The notes under the pieces are model-generated. The model was not told the DNA's origin. It was given only the letters and a program-made list of their open reading frames with translations, and made no database searches. DNA of 64,000 bases from Allomyces macrogynus ATCC 38327 (lineage: Eukaryota > Blastocladiomycota > Blastocladiomycetes > Blastocladiales > Blastocladiaceae). This document shows positions 22,630 through 37,597 of the stretch, in pieces (position 1 is the stretch's first letter; each line of letters begins with the position of its first letter). The translations under genes were made by a program, and so were the position numbers. The DNA is taken from assembly GCA_000151295.1 (NCBI GenBank), contig GG745355.1:256191-320190 (forward strand), in the 5' to 3' direction.

Positions 22630-24300
22630 GGTAAAGGACGGGTGGGATTGGTGGGCGTCGTGTCGAGTCGAAGAAAGGGTCAAGAGCGCGTCGTGGCGTG
22701 TGGCGCGTTGACGCGGGTGGGGGGAGCGGGTGGGACGCCGAGCAGCGGTCGGGTTACGGCGGTGCGCGGACACCAGCTCGGGACAGGTGCGCGTGGGGCC
22801 GATTCGATTGATGCACGGCCGTCCGGACGCAGGTCCGAGGTGGTGGGTCGTTGAAGGTATACCGCGCACCGACAGCGGGGGCGACGGGAGACTTATACGG
22901 ACCGCGGTCGGCGCGCCGCCGGCCGGGTGATTCAGTCTGTATGCCATATGCACTTGTGCAACGGTCCAGAGGCGACGTGGCCTGGGCAGTCGTAATGAGG
23001 CTGCCCAACGACGGGTAGGTGGTGCCGAGCGACCTGAAGGCGCGCTCTTGTGCGACACCACACGAGACTGGGGCGTCGACGGCGTAACCCTGAGGCGTGC
23101 GGGGGTTGGGCGGAACGTACGCGCAGAGCGCGTGCCATGCCGTGCCATGGTTCGATTCGGTCTATCCTGCCAATCCGTGGCGACCCTCATGGGCAAAGCC
23201 AGCGCGTACTGGAGGCGAAACGCCAACGCACCGAGCGAGTGACTGCGAGCGTGCGACCTGCTGCTGATTTTCGCGGCGTCACTTTCGCGCGCTCCACTTC
23301 GCGGAAAAAATGTCGAGTGTCCTTCGCAACCACTCCATGTCGGCCGGCCTCGAGAGGGCCGACGACTTTTGAAAAGAATCCAACAGGTGGACGCGACTTG
23401 TGCGACGCCGATGCCGCAACGAGAGATGACGAGCGCGCAGCCTGCGAGAATGGCCTCGCACCGACATCATCGAAAGCAGCACACCGGATGGCCATCGCGA
23501 AAGGTCGAGCCATGCCGCGATGCTGATGGGCCCAAGACGATTCAAGTGGCTGGCTGTTCCTTGGGCCCTGTTGAACACCACGCGCACAATGACAGAAACC
23601 TCTGCGGTTGCTCATGGCTCTCCCAAGACGCGGCCGCCGCCTTGCTCGAAAGTCGTCATCATGATGTGACAAACATTCTGCAGCAAGTTGCGTCGGCGAG
23701 TTTATTGCACTGGGGGCTGTTTGCCAACGACCACGTAGTGGTGTTGGAGAAGGGAAAAGGCGGCGCCCGCAGCAACAGTCAGCACAAATAATCGAGGTCA
23801 GATGCTCTTCTTGTTTGTGGACGTCGGAACAGGGAAAAATTGTGACATACAGCCAGGTAAATTGGTCCCTTGCTAACGCTGGTTCCAGAGCGCTGCGGTA
23901 TCTGCACGCACCCGCGGGTCCATTTTTCTTCGAGTTCCGTGCCGAAGCGCGTTAGAGGATCAGCAAGCAAGCGGTCGCGAGACACCGCGAGACGTGTTTG
24001 TCGGCTGGGTTCTCTCGGCATCTGGCGATCAATTTCCAGACTCCACCGCGCGCAAACTGGGAATGCTTGCCGGGTTGGCTGAATGCCTTCAGCGAGGACC
24101 GCCATCTCATCAAAAATCGAGGTCCCCGCGAGCAACCAGTTTTTTCCGCGTCAGGAGCGGCACTGCAGATTGTGCACGACTGGTCCTTGCGGCAGCATCT
24201 ATTTGTCAATGGATTCTATACCAAGCCGTGGCGAACCACCACACAACTCGTTGCTCCAGACCGGCAAGGACGCACTCAATACTCTCCACCCACCCGTTAC
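22630..24300. other. Long spacer between receptor copies 1 and 2
   Basis: 1.7 kb with several ORFs of up to about 160 codons, none with a domain or splice pattern I can support. It includes the receptor 1 promoter; a TATAAG on the minus strand near 22895 is a weak candidate. Confidence 0.45.
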
Positions 24301-25856
24301 TCAAAAATACATCGGCCGCTGCGGCGCCCCGCCAGCACCCCCTCGCCCGCCCTGCTGCCCATTCCCTTGCGTCTGCCCGCCACCCACACCCGGCGCACCA
24401 TACGTCGGCCGTGGCTTCTCAAACGGCGGGACCTGCGGCGGCGCGACAGCGCTCTTATTATCGCTCTCAGGCCACCGCGGCACGACCGCCGGCGACGCCG
24501 GTGGTCGGGCTGGCGTCTGTGACGCAACCGACCCGACGGGAACCGTGCCCGTGCGCGACGCGAGCCCGAACTCGGCGCGCGACCGCGACGCCGACGCCGA
24601 CGCCGTGCCTGTGCCCGTGCGGCCAGAAGACCCGTCGGTCGAGTCGCCCGAGTGGTAGAGGACGCCGCCGGCACGCGCCATGATGTGCGACGAGAAGTAG
24701 ACGAGGGCGTTGAGCGTGCCTATCAAGTCGGGAGAATCAGCGTCAGTGGAGGAAACACATGTGGGGCGGAGAGTCGTAGGAGGCGTACCCTTGAGCGGGA
24801 ACAAAATGCCGTGCAGCATCGCGAGCGCAAACAGCGGGTCGTCCGGGTTCAGCATGGACTCGAGCCGGTTCGCGAGCGCGAATCCGTAGACGAGAACGAA
24901 CACGCCGAGGTACATGGCACACTTGATGGCGAACCGGTACCGCGCGTGGAATCGCGCGCTGGGCGAAGCGCTCACTTTGCCCATCGAGTTGGCTCTGAGG
25001 ATGCGCGAGAGTTAGGATCGGCGCGTGTGCGGTCGCGTTGGTAAAGCGAGATTCCAACGTACTCGTGGAAGACGCGCCAGATTTCCTTGACGACGAGCAG
25101 GTACATGACGACGTTGAGGAAGAAGCAGACCATGACCGGGTTGTAGAAAAAGTACTATCAGGGCGGCGAGGAATTGTAAGCGCGAATATTGCGTTTTGGA
25201 CAAGTCGATGAACTGCCGAGTAGTGACGTACCACGCGATATTGCGCCCACGCGTCCGAGATCCAGCTAGAATTGCACGCAAAGCGACTGCGTCAGCGCGA
25301 CCGTGCGTGCGAGCAACGAGCCCAGATCCCGATTCGGCACGCACCAGTAATAAATCGCGTCGCCCCACAACGGCGCCGGGTGGCCCGTCGCGGTCGCATT
25401 GCGCTCGGGTGTCGCCGTGAACATCGGCACGAGTGTCAAGATCATCGGGATAATCCACGAAACCAAATGAAACCAGCGCTCGGCCTTGACGATATCGTGC
25501 AGCGACCAGCGCCAGCAGACGGCCAGGTAGGATGTGGCCGCCATGAACATGGCCCAAAACACCGACGCCAAGTACGAGTAATTCATCAAGAACCCTTGCG
25601 CCTGGCACCACGGGCTCGGGATTTCCTCGTGCGTGGCCGGAACAAAGTCGCGGCCCAAGACGAGCAGCGGCGTCGCAATCAGGTCGCACATGGTCCACCA
25701 GAAGATGATGCGCGAGCTCGACGTCGACGGCGCGCCACGCGAACGGCGGTAGAGGTGGTCGCCGAGGATCGTGAGTGTGCACACGAACGAGAGCGTCCCG
25801 GTGATGCGCGCGGCAAGCGCCAGCGCGCTCACTTCGTCCTCGTTGAAGACGCCCAT
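24301..25856 (-). CDS. cAMP-receptor-like seven-helix GPCR, copy 2
   Basis: Five exons: 25856-25345, 25265-25232, 25154-25063, 24994-24789, 24719-24301; 420 residues, all phases consistent. Start MGVFNEDEVSALALAARITG. Helix 2 is RIIFWWTMCDLIATPLLVLG; helix 3 is ASVFWAMFMAATSYLAVCWRW. Exon 2 is only 34 nt and encodes WISDAWAQYRV. The tail has GDSTDGSSG, WPESD and ends GAPQRPMYF, also the end of copy 3, so the terminus may be a binding motif. The last intron (69 nt) has no stop and is a multiple of three, so retention would insert 23 residues in an intracellular or loop region. Confidence 0.75.
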
Positions 25857-27095
25857 GATCGCAGGTGCGGTCGCGGTCGCAGTCGCGGTCGCGGTCGGCG
25901 GGGTTCAAGTGGCGATGCGGTTCGCGAACAAGGGTGGAGAGGCTTGCCACAAAGTCGAACGCGACGGGAAACGACGGTGGCGTGGCGTAGATTGGCGGGG
26001 CACAGTTCGCGAGAGAGAACTATTGAGCAGGAAGGGAAGAGATGAAGAGTTTCGACCTCCCCAGCGCGCGCGTCTGGATCTCTTCTTCAAGGAGCAGCGG
26101 CGGCGCTGGCGTCGGCCCGTCCGGTCGATGAACTTATTCGTCCAGCATCGCCACGTCGCCGTCCTGTCGCCTGCCGGACTTGCCGTGCACGACGGAACCG
26201 TCATGCACGGCAAAGGGGGGGCGTCGGCCCGCCCCGGACCATTGATTTCCTCTTCTTGTCATGGGTCCTCGGCAACCGGCCTTCCTTCAACAAGGGAGCG
26301 TGAAGCGGATGCCGGCGATGGTCGGTTGATTCGGGTTGATTTCGGCCTCGATGCCACGATGCCACGTTGCCTCACAGCGCCTTCGGCTCCGCCCAGGCCG
26401 CGAAGCCGACCTGCGCAACAAGGGGGCGTGGTTTTGTGGAACATCAAGAAGGCGAGGCGACGCGTCGCGACGCGTGGCAGTTCCACGCCAGAGCATTGTG
26501 TTTACGCCGAGCGTGCAAACCGTGTACGCGCGCGAGGCAAGGGTGCCACGCTGAGGTGAGCGCGCGTTGCGCCACACTACCGCGCAGGTACGCCTCGCTG
26601 CCAAGGATGTTACCCCAGTGGACCCAGCGGTAACTAAATACGGGCGGCTTGGCCGCCAGAATCGGCGCAAAGTGCCGCTGTGGAGGAAGGGGCGAGCAGC
26701 GGGAGGAGGACGTCGCGGGCGAGCGTCTGGACGTCGCAGGCAGTCTCGTGCGCGTGATGGGACGAGTCGAGGACGACAAGTATTGCGCAAAGGAGAAGGA
26801 CCGGCGCAGATTTGGCAAACCGAAGTTAGCCAGGCACAAGGGTTCCCGCCCGGGTCCTTCATTATAACCCTCTCTTACAGCCGACATGCCCAAACGAGCG
26901 TGGCGTGGCCCTGCTTGTCCACATCCAACCAAACCAAGATGGCACTGCCAACGGATTCTATAAGCATGTACATTGTATCCCGTGCCCGTGGCCAACGAAA
27001 AATAACGATGTGGGGCCAGCCCGGCAAAAACTAAATCACAGAAAAGCCACGCGGCGGCCGTCACGACCGCCCATCCTCCTCCTCTCCCCTCTCAT
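25857..27095. other. Spacer between receptor copies 2 and 3
   Basis: 1.2 kb with no supported gene. A short GC-rich repeat (CGGTCGC/CGGTCGCAGT type) lies just upstream of the receptor 2 start, near 25865-25905. Confidence 0.5.
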
Positions 27096-28674
27096 TCAAA
27101 AGTACATCGGCCTCTGCGGTGCGCCCCCAGCCCCGCCGCGTCCACCCTGCCCGCTCCCATCCCCACCCGGTGGCGCCGGGCTCGCGGAGCCGTAAGTCGG
27201 CCGTGGCTTCTCAAACGTGGGCACGGGCGCGGCATAATTCCCGCCCGCCGACTTGATATCGCTCTCGGGCCACCGCATTGGCGCGGGCGATGCCGGCGGT
27301 CGTGGTGTCTGCGACGCGATCGAGCCGGTGAGCGGGACGTTGCCCGTGCGTGACGAGAGCCCAAACTCCATGCGCGAGTGCGAGGCCGAATGCGAGGCGG
27401 ATGCAGAGGTGCCCGTCTTTTGGCCGGACGAGCCGTCGGTCGAGTCGCCGGAGTGGTAGAGGATGCCGCCGACGCGCGCCATGAGGTGGCTCGAGAAGTA
27501 GACGAGGGCGTTGAGCGTGCCTATATCAGACGGGATCAAGTGAGCTCAAAGGATAGATAAGCGGTGGAGGAGGGTGGGTTGTGCGTACCCTTGAGCGGGA
27601 ACATGATGCCGTGCAGCATGGCAAGGGCAAATAGCGGGTTGTCCGGGTTGACGAGCGTCTCGACGCGGTTGGCCAGCGCGAATCCGTAGACGAGCACAAA
27701 GACGGCGAGGTACATGGAGCACTTGATGGCGAACCGGTACCGCGCGTGGAACCGTGTGTGCGGCGTGGAGCTCACCTTGCCCATGGTGTTGGCTCTGGTG
27801 AGATGCGAAGAGGATGTAAGTCAGCGCCGTGCATCAACGAACAACAACGGGAGCAGGATGGGAAACAAACGTACTCGTTGAAAACGCGCCAGATTTCCAT
27901 GCCCACACGCACGTACATGATCAGGTTGAGGATAAAGCACCCGATGATGGCGTTGTAGAAAAAGTACTAACCGGCGCGCATGAGCGGGCATGAGCGTTGA
28001 GGACTGGCATCCCAGACTTTCGACCAAGTTACGAACCATGCGGTATGGTGCCCACCCGTTGGAAATCCAGCTGCGAGGAGTGCGTAGAGAGCACGCGTCA
28101 GAAAAGCCCTCAAGGCACCGTCTCTGATTCGAAACCAGATCCGCGCGCGTACGTACCAGTAATAAATCGCGTCCCCCCAGAGCGCGGCCGGCGCGTGCGT
28201 GACCAACGAGTTGCGCGTGATCGGTGCCGTGAAAATCGGCACGACCGTCATGATCAGCGGGAGCCCCCACGCAAACGCGTGGAACCAAGTGCGCTCGTAT
28301 CGGACGATATCGCGCAACGACCATTTCCAGCACACGGCCAAGTAGGACGTGGCCGCCATGAGCATCGCCCAGCACGCCGACGCGATATACGCAAAGTTGA
28401 TGACGACGCCCTGTGCCTTGCACCATACGCTCGGCGACAGCGCGTCGTGCGGCTCAGGAACGAAGTCGCGACCGAGAACCAGGAACGGGGTCACGATCAG
28501 GTCGCACATGGTCCACCACAAGATAATGCGCGAGCTCGAGGTGGCCGGCGCGCCGCGGATACGGTTGTACAGATGGTCCCCGAGAATCGCGAGCGTCGAG
28601 ATGAGCGACAGGGTCCCGGACACGCGCGAGGCGAGCGACAGCGAGTTGACCTCGCTCTCGTTAAACACGGTCAT
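27096..28674 (-). CDS. cAMP-receptor-like seven-helix GPCR, copy 3
   Basis: Five exons: 28674-28157, 28070-28037, 27966-27875, 27794-27589, 27520-27096; 424 residues. Exons 2, 3 and 4 (34, 92 and 206 nt) have exactly the lengths of copy 2, which supports both models. MTVFNESEVNSLSLASRVSG opens the protein. Helix 3 region: CKAQGVVINFAYIASACWAM, then LAVCWKWSLRDIV. The C-terminal tail has GDSTDGSSG, WPESD and GAPQRPMYF. Likely couples to heterotrimeric G proteins by family analogy; no ligand can be read from sequence. Confidence 0.75.
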
Positions 28675-30225
28675 GGTCGTCGTGGTTGTCGTGGTTGTTG
28701 GGTCGCGGTTGGCGAGAATAGAGTGGCGCAGCAGGGCGCGGAGAGGGTGGAGAGCGCGGGCCCCTTGAAATCGAGAGCGAGAGAGCGAGCGGGCAGCAGC
28801 GGTCGTCGACGGTAAGTGCGTCGCGCGTCACGGGCTTGGTCAGCGATGGCCCCGTTGGACGCAGCGGAAATGCACTCGTCGGCCCGTCGTCGTCGCCGGG
28901 CAAGAGTCGGTCGCGGCGGGGCACGTCGACAACCAGGTCGTCCGTGGGAGCACTGTCGTTGGAAATAAATGAGGCACAATGCAGGGGGGAAGGGGGCGTC
29001 GACCCATTAAATATTTGGCGGCCTGCCGGCAGCACCCAGTGTTTCGAGCGCGTCGCACACGGACACGCGGGCGTGGCCACGTCGTCGTCGCTCCGCGCTT
29101 GCCGGCCGCGCGTGCGCTGCGCAACAGGTGGTGTAGCACGTCGTGTGAGGCGCAGTCCTTGTACGACACCAATCGCCCCTGAAGAACAAGGGGTGCGCAG
29201 TCGCGGTAACTCGAGCGAGTGTATCAATGCGCTTTCGAGGGCAAGGAGCGATTCCGGCAATCCACCATGTCCCCTGCATTCGACCGAGGGCGCGACGGGC
29301 CTGGTTGCCTGTCCATGGTGGCGAAGAAGCTTCCTGCCGCGCCCCGACGGGCCAAAAATGAGCGACAAGTGCGCGCTGCCCCACAACCCGGGTGCCACCG
29401 CCTCCCCGCACTTCTCGTCGCCATCCATTGGGTTGGTGGGACATGGACGCGATTCCCGTCCCAAGCTACAATGCCCCCAGGCCGCCGTGCCGGGACCACC
29501 CGAGGCCTGTCCAAAGCGACGACGGATGCGGGGAACGAGCGATAGCGATGGAAGTGGAGGAAGCGCGCGGTCGTGTCATTTGCGACGAGCAACGCAACGA
29601 GCGCGGCAGCAACACGCCATTCAGGACATCGTGGCGCGCGAGTGGGCGCGAACGCGCCGTGGTGCGAGCTGGGCCTGCTCACGTCGAGGTGGAGGCACGG
29701 ACGAGCTGGTCGACAGGCAAGCGATGGCGCGTCGCCGCGCTGTGGATGGCCGACCAGCATCAACGTCGCCGAGCATGGCTTCGTCAGCAAGAAAGTTTGT
29801 TGCCATTGCATTGCGACCAGTTGCGAGCTTGGGGAAGCGCGAGAGCGTTGTGTTGATTGTGATCATGATGACGGGGCCGGCCGCTGCTTGACCCCTTGTG
29901 TCGCGAGCCCGCGACGCGTTGGCCGCGATGCAGAACGTGGAAAGCGCTGCTGGCGACTTCTGCAACAGTTGCCCAAAATGGATTGACCCGCTTTGGGTGG
30001 GCAGGGGCGCGTCGAGGATGAGGTGGGCGCCGCCAGCTGCTGCCGCGACGTGTCCGACATTAGGTCGAGAGAACGGGTTTCGGCCGAGACAAGCAAGGAC
30101 GCTGTGCAAGTTGCAAGTGGGGTACATTATTTCGCCAAAATGCACGATTACAATCGCTCGGGTCGCAATAAAGGTGGCCCGCGCCGCGCGGGTGCCCGTC
30201 TTGGGCATTCGAAACGCTGGCGCAT
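28675..30225. other. Spacer between receptor copy 3 and EndoU
   Basis: 1.55 kb. Overlapping ORFs of 267 codons (minus) and 351 codons (plus) exist but have biased composition, no domain and no paralog; not called genes. Confidence 0.45.
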
Positions 30226-33374
<3,149 letters not shown>

Positions 33375-34048
33375 CGCACGCGTGCGATCCTTTGTTTTTC
33401 TCTGGAATTTGGTTTGGCGCTGATTTTGGATGTTGCTCGTTTGTTTGTGTGCTTTTGATTTCGTTTGGTTTCCGCTTGCTTTGCGCGCGTGCCCCTGTCC
33501 GGCTCGGTGGCGGGGGCCCGATTGTACAGGATTCATACATTTGGTGTGGCCACCCCCAATTTTTTTCTCTTGTGATGGCTTTGGTTCCAGGTCGCGAATC
33601 GCGAGGACGCGCTTCGCTGGCCTTGGGGCAGAGTAGCTCTTATCTCGCGATGGTTGGCAATAGTGACGGTGTTTGTCGCTGTCCAGGGCGACCTCTCTCC
33701 TTGCTTCCGTCAGCGCTGACGGTGGGGTGCTCTCTTCGCAGTGGATCGTGTCGGACGGGCGCGCAAGGGGCAAACGATCAAACGACATGGGTTTCCAACT
33801 TCATTCCAAATCTTTGGTCCAGTTCAGGTGCAATAATGAGCGTGTGCGCGAGCATCGAAACGAGGGCAGCGCGAACGAATCGGAGGATAAGAGTATCGGC
33901 GCGCCATCAGGGCGCGCGGCCGGAGGCAGTGTCGATGCCGAGTTCAAAACAAAGCAACAAAAAAGCGGAGAGAGATCTCGTCTTGGTCTAACTGCAGCCG
34001 AGCGAAGCGGAGCGCGGCAAGCGCACCTCTGTCGGACCCGCGCGCTAT
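33375..34048. other. Convergent spacer between PRMT1 and kinesin
   Basis: 3' flanks of two genes, less GC-rich with T-rich stretches. No gene seen. Confidence 0.6.
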
Positions 34049-35761
34049 CTAGTGCACGAGCAGCACGCCCGTCGACTCGCTCTTGGCCGTATCCTGCTTG
34101 CGCCCCGCGGCGACAGCGACGCGGTACTGCTCCCAGGTCTTGGTCGCCGTTTTTTCCGTGACCCCTTGCTTGGCGCACTCCTTGACCCAGACCGACAGCG
34201 GCATCTGGTAGAGCTGCAACCACGGCGGCATGTCACCCATGATCCCTTGCAGCTTGCGCTCAACGCTCGTGAGCCCGTCGTCGTGCTCGGTCTTGAACGC
34301 GATAATCTTTTCAAACTTGATCGTATTCATCGACCACTGCGCGATCTTGCGGCACAGCTGCTTGTAGGTCCACTTGGACGGGTGGTTCACAGCGGCGGCC
34401 GTGGCCCCCTGGTCTTGCGCGGCGCCAGTCGTGCGCGTGACGCTCGTCTGCGCATGGTCGAGCGACGAGGCCTTGAGGTTCGACACGTACCGTGCCGTGT
34501 TGAGCGAGTGCTGCGAGTCGGCGAGCGCCGGCGCCAAGTGGCCAATCATGAGCGTGCGCGTCTGCAGTGACGACGTCGGGTCGAGCGCCTCCTTGAGCAA
34601 AAGCGTGAGCTTGGACGTGCGGAACGGAATGTGCACGTGCTTTCCCGTATTCTGCGAGGCCAGGTACCGGTTGCGAATGCACTCCTTGAGCGTCATCAGC
34701 GACTTGTTGGTCACCTGCGTCTCCTTGATCCGGATCGCGTCGTGGTGCTCCTGGTCGGACTGCCGCTCGGACCCCGCGAGGTCGACAATCAGCAGCATCG
34801 ACCCGCCAATCAGCAGGCCGTTGACGTCTTCGTCAGCGGGCGCAGCGTCGCGCGAGCGGAACGTGATCGCGCACACGGCGTGCGACCGCGATGAGACGTC
34901 GTTCTTGAAAGTCGCGCGCGTGCGCCGCTGCGACGCGCCAATCTCGACGGTCGCGAGGAAATCCTCGGCCGTCTCGACGTGCACCTGCTTGGCGCCGACA
35001 ACGACGGTCCCCTGTGGGCCCGACCGCACCTGCACGGTCGCGCGGTCGTTCAACAAATCCGTAACCGTATCACCGTAGAGCTCAATGTAGGAAATGAGCA
35101 CATCATGCGTCTCGGTGATATCCGGGAACAAGTCGGCGGGCAAGAAGTGGTTGAGCGAGGTCATCGTGTGCGTCTTGCCCGCGCCCGTCTGGCCCGACGC
35201 AATTAATGTCGCGAGCCCGCCCTCAAACACAAACGGCAGCATCGGCACGACCGTGGCCGCATAGACAGCCTCGGCATCGTCTGTGGGCCCAAACGCCATG
35301 TCGACGTTGTCAAACTCGTGCGTTTCCAGCGACAAGTCGACAAACGTCGACCCAATCGGGTGGTAGACGTATGCGCGCCCCGCATGCACATAGGCGCCCT
35401 CAAACAGACCGCGCTCGCGCTCGTGGTCGAGCAGCGGGCGCACGCGCAAAGCGACGAGAATATCGGCGTCCAAGTCAGGCGTTGGCGTCGTCGTGTACTG
35501 CTCGTGCACCTGCGCCTGGTGTTGCGCGATCGCGGCCTCGATACGCGGGCGCGCGCGCTCAAGTGGGGACATGTCGGCGCGTGCGCGAGCCGCGGCGGCA
35601 CGGTCCTTGCCCGTGGGCGGCGCCGCGGGAGCGGCCTTCGACCGCGCGTGCGTGGGCTTGCGCGAGTGCGCCATGGACGCCGCCGAGTACCGCGGATGCA
35701 CGACGTGGTGCGGCGCAATGTGCGCTTGGCTCTGCGACGCGTGGTGCGAGGATCCGGTCAT
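34049..35761 (-). CDS. Divergent kinesin-13-like motor protein
   Basis: Single-exon gene, 570 residues. Motor domain about residues 97-430: ILVALRVRPL, P-loop ASGQTGAGKTHTM (about 188-200), switch I NDVSSRSHAVCAITF, switch II IVDLAGSERQSD, then NKSLMTLKECIRNRY and HIPFRTSKLTLLLKEAL. LKECIR and SLNTARYVSNLK fit kinesin-13, whose members depolymerise microtubules. Departures: the Tyr normally before GQTG is Ser, and the motor is preceded by only about 95 basic residues. The C-terminal 140 residues are unrecognised. The ATG at 35761 (context CAATCACCATGA) is preferred; the frame stays open to 36199 upstream without homology. Confidence 0.83.
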   Translation of the reverse strand: MTGSSHHASQSQAHIAPHHVVHPRYSAASMAHSRKPTHARSKAAPAAPPTGKDRAAAARARADMSPLERARPRIEAAIAQHQAQVHEQYTTTPTPDLDADILVALRVRPLLDHERERGLFEGAYVHAGRAYVYHPIGSTFVDLSLETHEFDNVDMAFGPTDDAEAVYAATVVPMLPFVFEGGLATLIASGQTGAGKTHTMTSLNHFLPADLFPDITETHDVLISYIELYGDTVTDLLNDRATVQVRSGPQGTVVVGAKQVHVETAEDFLATVEIGASQRRTRATFKNDVSSRSHAVCAITFRSRDAAPADEDVNGLLIGGSMLLIVDLAGSERQSDQEHHDAIRIKETQVTNKSLMTLKECIRNRYLASQNTGKHVHIPFRTSKLTLLLKEALDPTSSLQTRTLMIGHLAPALADSQHSLNTARYVSNLKASSLDHAQTSVTRTTGAAQDQGATAAAVNHPSKWTYKQLCRKIAQWSMNTIKFEKIIAFKTEHDDGLTSVERKLQGIMGDMPPWLQLYQMPLSVWVKECAKQGVTEKTATKTWEQYRVAVAAGRKQDTAKSESTGVLLVH

Positions 35762-36647
35762 GGTGATTGGATGGTGGCGCTTGGTCGTAGACGTGCTGGC
35801 GATGCTGTTGGTCGCCTTTCTGCTGGTCGACTTGCTGCTGGTCGTGCGGCCCAGTTGTGAGCCCTGTTTCCCGTTCTTGATGCGTGTAGTCGCTGCCGTC
35901 GTCAGTACAGCAAGCGGGAGAGGATCGAGTCGTCTGCGGAGAGGATGAGGGCGGGACGGCCCGCCTTTTGAACGGGACGACTGCCGACACGACCTCGGCC
36001 CATCTGACGGTACGCGCCAACGATTTTGCCTCATCGCTGGCAAGGGACATTTGCCACAACGACCGGGTCTCGCCGCAACAGTTTGCTGGAGCTTTTGCTG
36101 CGCATCTAGCCCCCTTTGCAACCCACACAAAACTAGCGGACGCGCACCCCAAGAGAGGCGCAAGTTTGTGACCAGAGCGCGCGCGCGGCGCACGTCCATA
36201 ACCGTCGACGCGATTCATTGTTCGGCCGCGGTGAAGCGCGTCGTTCGCGACGTGTCGAAAGGCTTGTCTTGACATCACTTGGCGGCGGAGCGGATAGGAC
36301 ACAAGCGTGCACAAACAACGTAACGAAATACCAACTTCATCTTCCCACCATCCAAACGAAATGTCACTGTTAGTTCTGGAGCTCGGTCAGCGTTATTTGA
36401 TCACATGCATTGCAAATGAGAGGCGCAGGTCATGCCTTGGGATTTGGGAATGCACGCATGAGCGTTACGCTTTCCACCTCACGACAAAAATTAGGTACTA
36501 GGTTGCTGCCAGTTTCTCACTTGCCCATCCTGCTTTGGAACGGGAAGGCTCGTCTGACAGGCTGGTCGGTAACGGCCTTGATGAATCTCGCTCCATTGCC
36601 CCCCTTCTCCTCGACCTTGACATCTGCACGTCGACGTTGGTGCCATC
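35762..36647. other. Divergent spacer between kinesin and F-box gene
   Basis: About 0.9 kb, with the 3' half AT-richer. No gene or clear TATA box recognised. Confidence 0.5.
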
Positions 36648-37597
36648 ATGGCACTCCATTCACTCATCGAGTTGCCCGACGTGGTCCTTGCCGGCCTCCT
36701 CAACTTTTTGGATGCCAAGAGCACTGCACGGCTTCAAACGACCTGCCGGATGCTCGCAACGTTCCCCACGCCAGTACAAGACGTCTACCGCTTCAACCAC
36801 GCTCTTCTTGCGCACGCTGATGCATCAACCATACTCTCGTTTGTGCACCAGAGCACATTTCCACCCCGCAGTTCAACGCTCGCAAGCACGCAATTGCCGC
36901 GGATCGTGCTGTTCATGGCCATTGATGCGGCTGACTCGGACCTCGTTGAGCGGCTTCTTCTCGCCAATTATGTCGCAGTGAAACCAGTCGGCGAAAAGGC
37001 GTTCCGGCACCTGCTTTACCGCGCCATGTTTGCGCCAGCAGGACCCAATCGCAATCGCATCGTACGCTTGCTTTGGAACGTGTTCCTGCTGATGTGGATT
37101 GCTGGAGTTGGAATTTGACCGCCAACGTCGCCGTGATGCTGCGCGAGACGATTGGAAAGGAAGGCAACACTTCGCCCTGGGCTGCATCAATGCCGGGCGT
37201 AACCGCTCTTGTGGTCGACTCTCTGTGCGAAAATGTGACCACGCTCAAGTAAGCGCCCACATCATTCACGTCAACCGCTGCTTGGCTGAGTGGACTCGAC
37301 CCTGTCACTTCGTCGTTCATAATTTCGTCGTACATTCATTCGCTGCTGAATTCTCTCATCGACACTTCGTGTGTGGATGCCCTTGCAACTTGGCTCACGC
37401 ACTGCCCGCCCGTTTTTGCTGCGGCCACTCATCTCAGCGCTCGCATGCTCATCTCCCCTCTCACAAGGCTAAGGTGGCGGGACTTGGAAGTGCATCACGC
37501 CATATTTTCGCCAGCAGGGCTCAATAGCAATTACATCGACTGGTGCTTGATTTGGAAATTTTTCTTGTTACCACGGCTGGAGAGAGTTGGATGTTGA
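36648..37597 (+). CDS. F-box protein (model tentative after first exon)
   Basis: The N-terminus is an F-box: LIELPDVVLAGLLNFLDAKS, then RLQTTCRMLATF. F-box proteins recruit substrates to SCF ubiquitin ligases. Tentative exons 36648-37061, 37148-37248 and 37291-37597 join in phase to give 273 residues, but the second intron would be only 42 nt and the first acceptor is GAG. The 3' part of exon 1 (MFAPAGPNRNRI) is repeated as IFSPAGLNSNYI in exon 3, with matching DNA downstream (37022-37115 against 37496-37600), so the gene carries an internal duplication. It may instead end at 37118. Lower GC and weaker codon bias than its neighbours suggest a young or decaying gene. Confidence 0.45.

Noticed and set aside
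28661..29891. Overlapping ORFs of 267 (minus) and 351 (plus) codons
   Set aside because: No domain, paralog or splice support; composition matches random GC-rich spacer.
35762..36199. Upstream extension of the kinesin frame by 146 codons
   Set aside because: Open but low-complexity, and the internal ATG at 35761 has a better context and leads straight into the motor.
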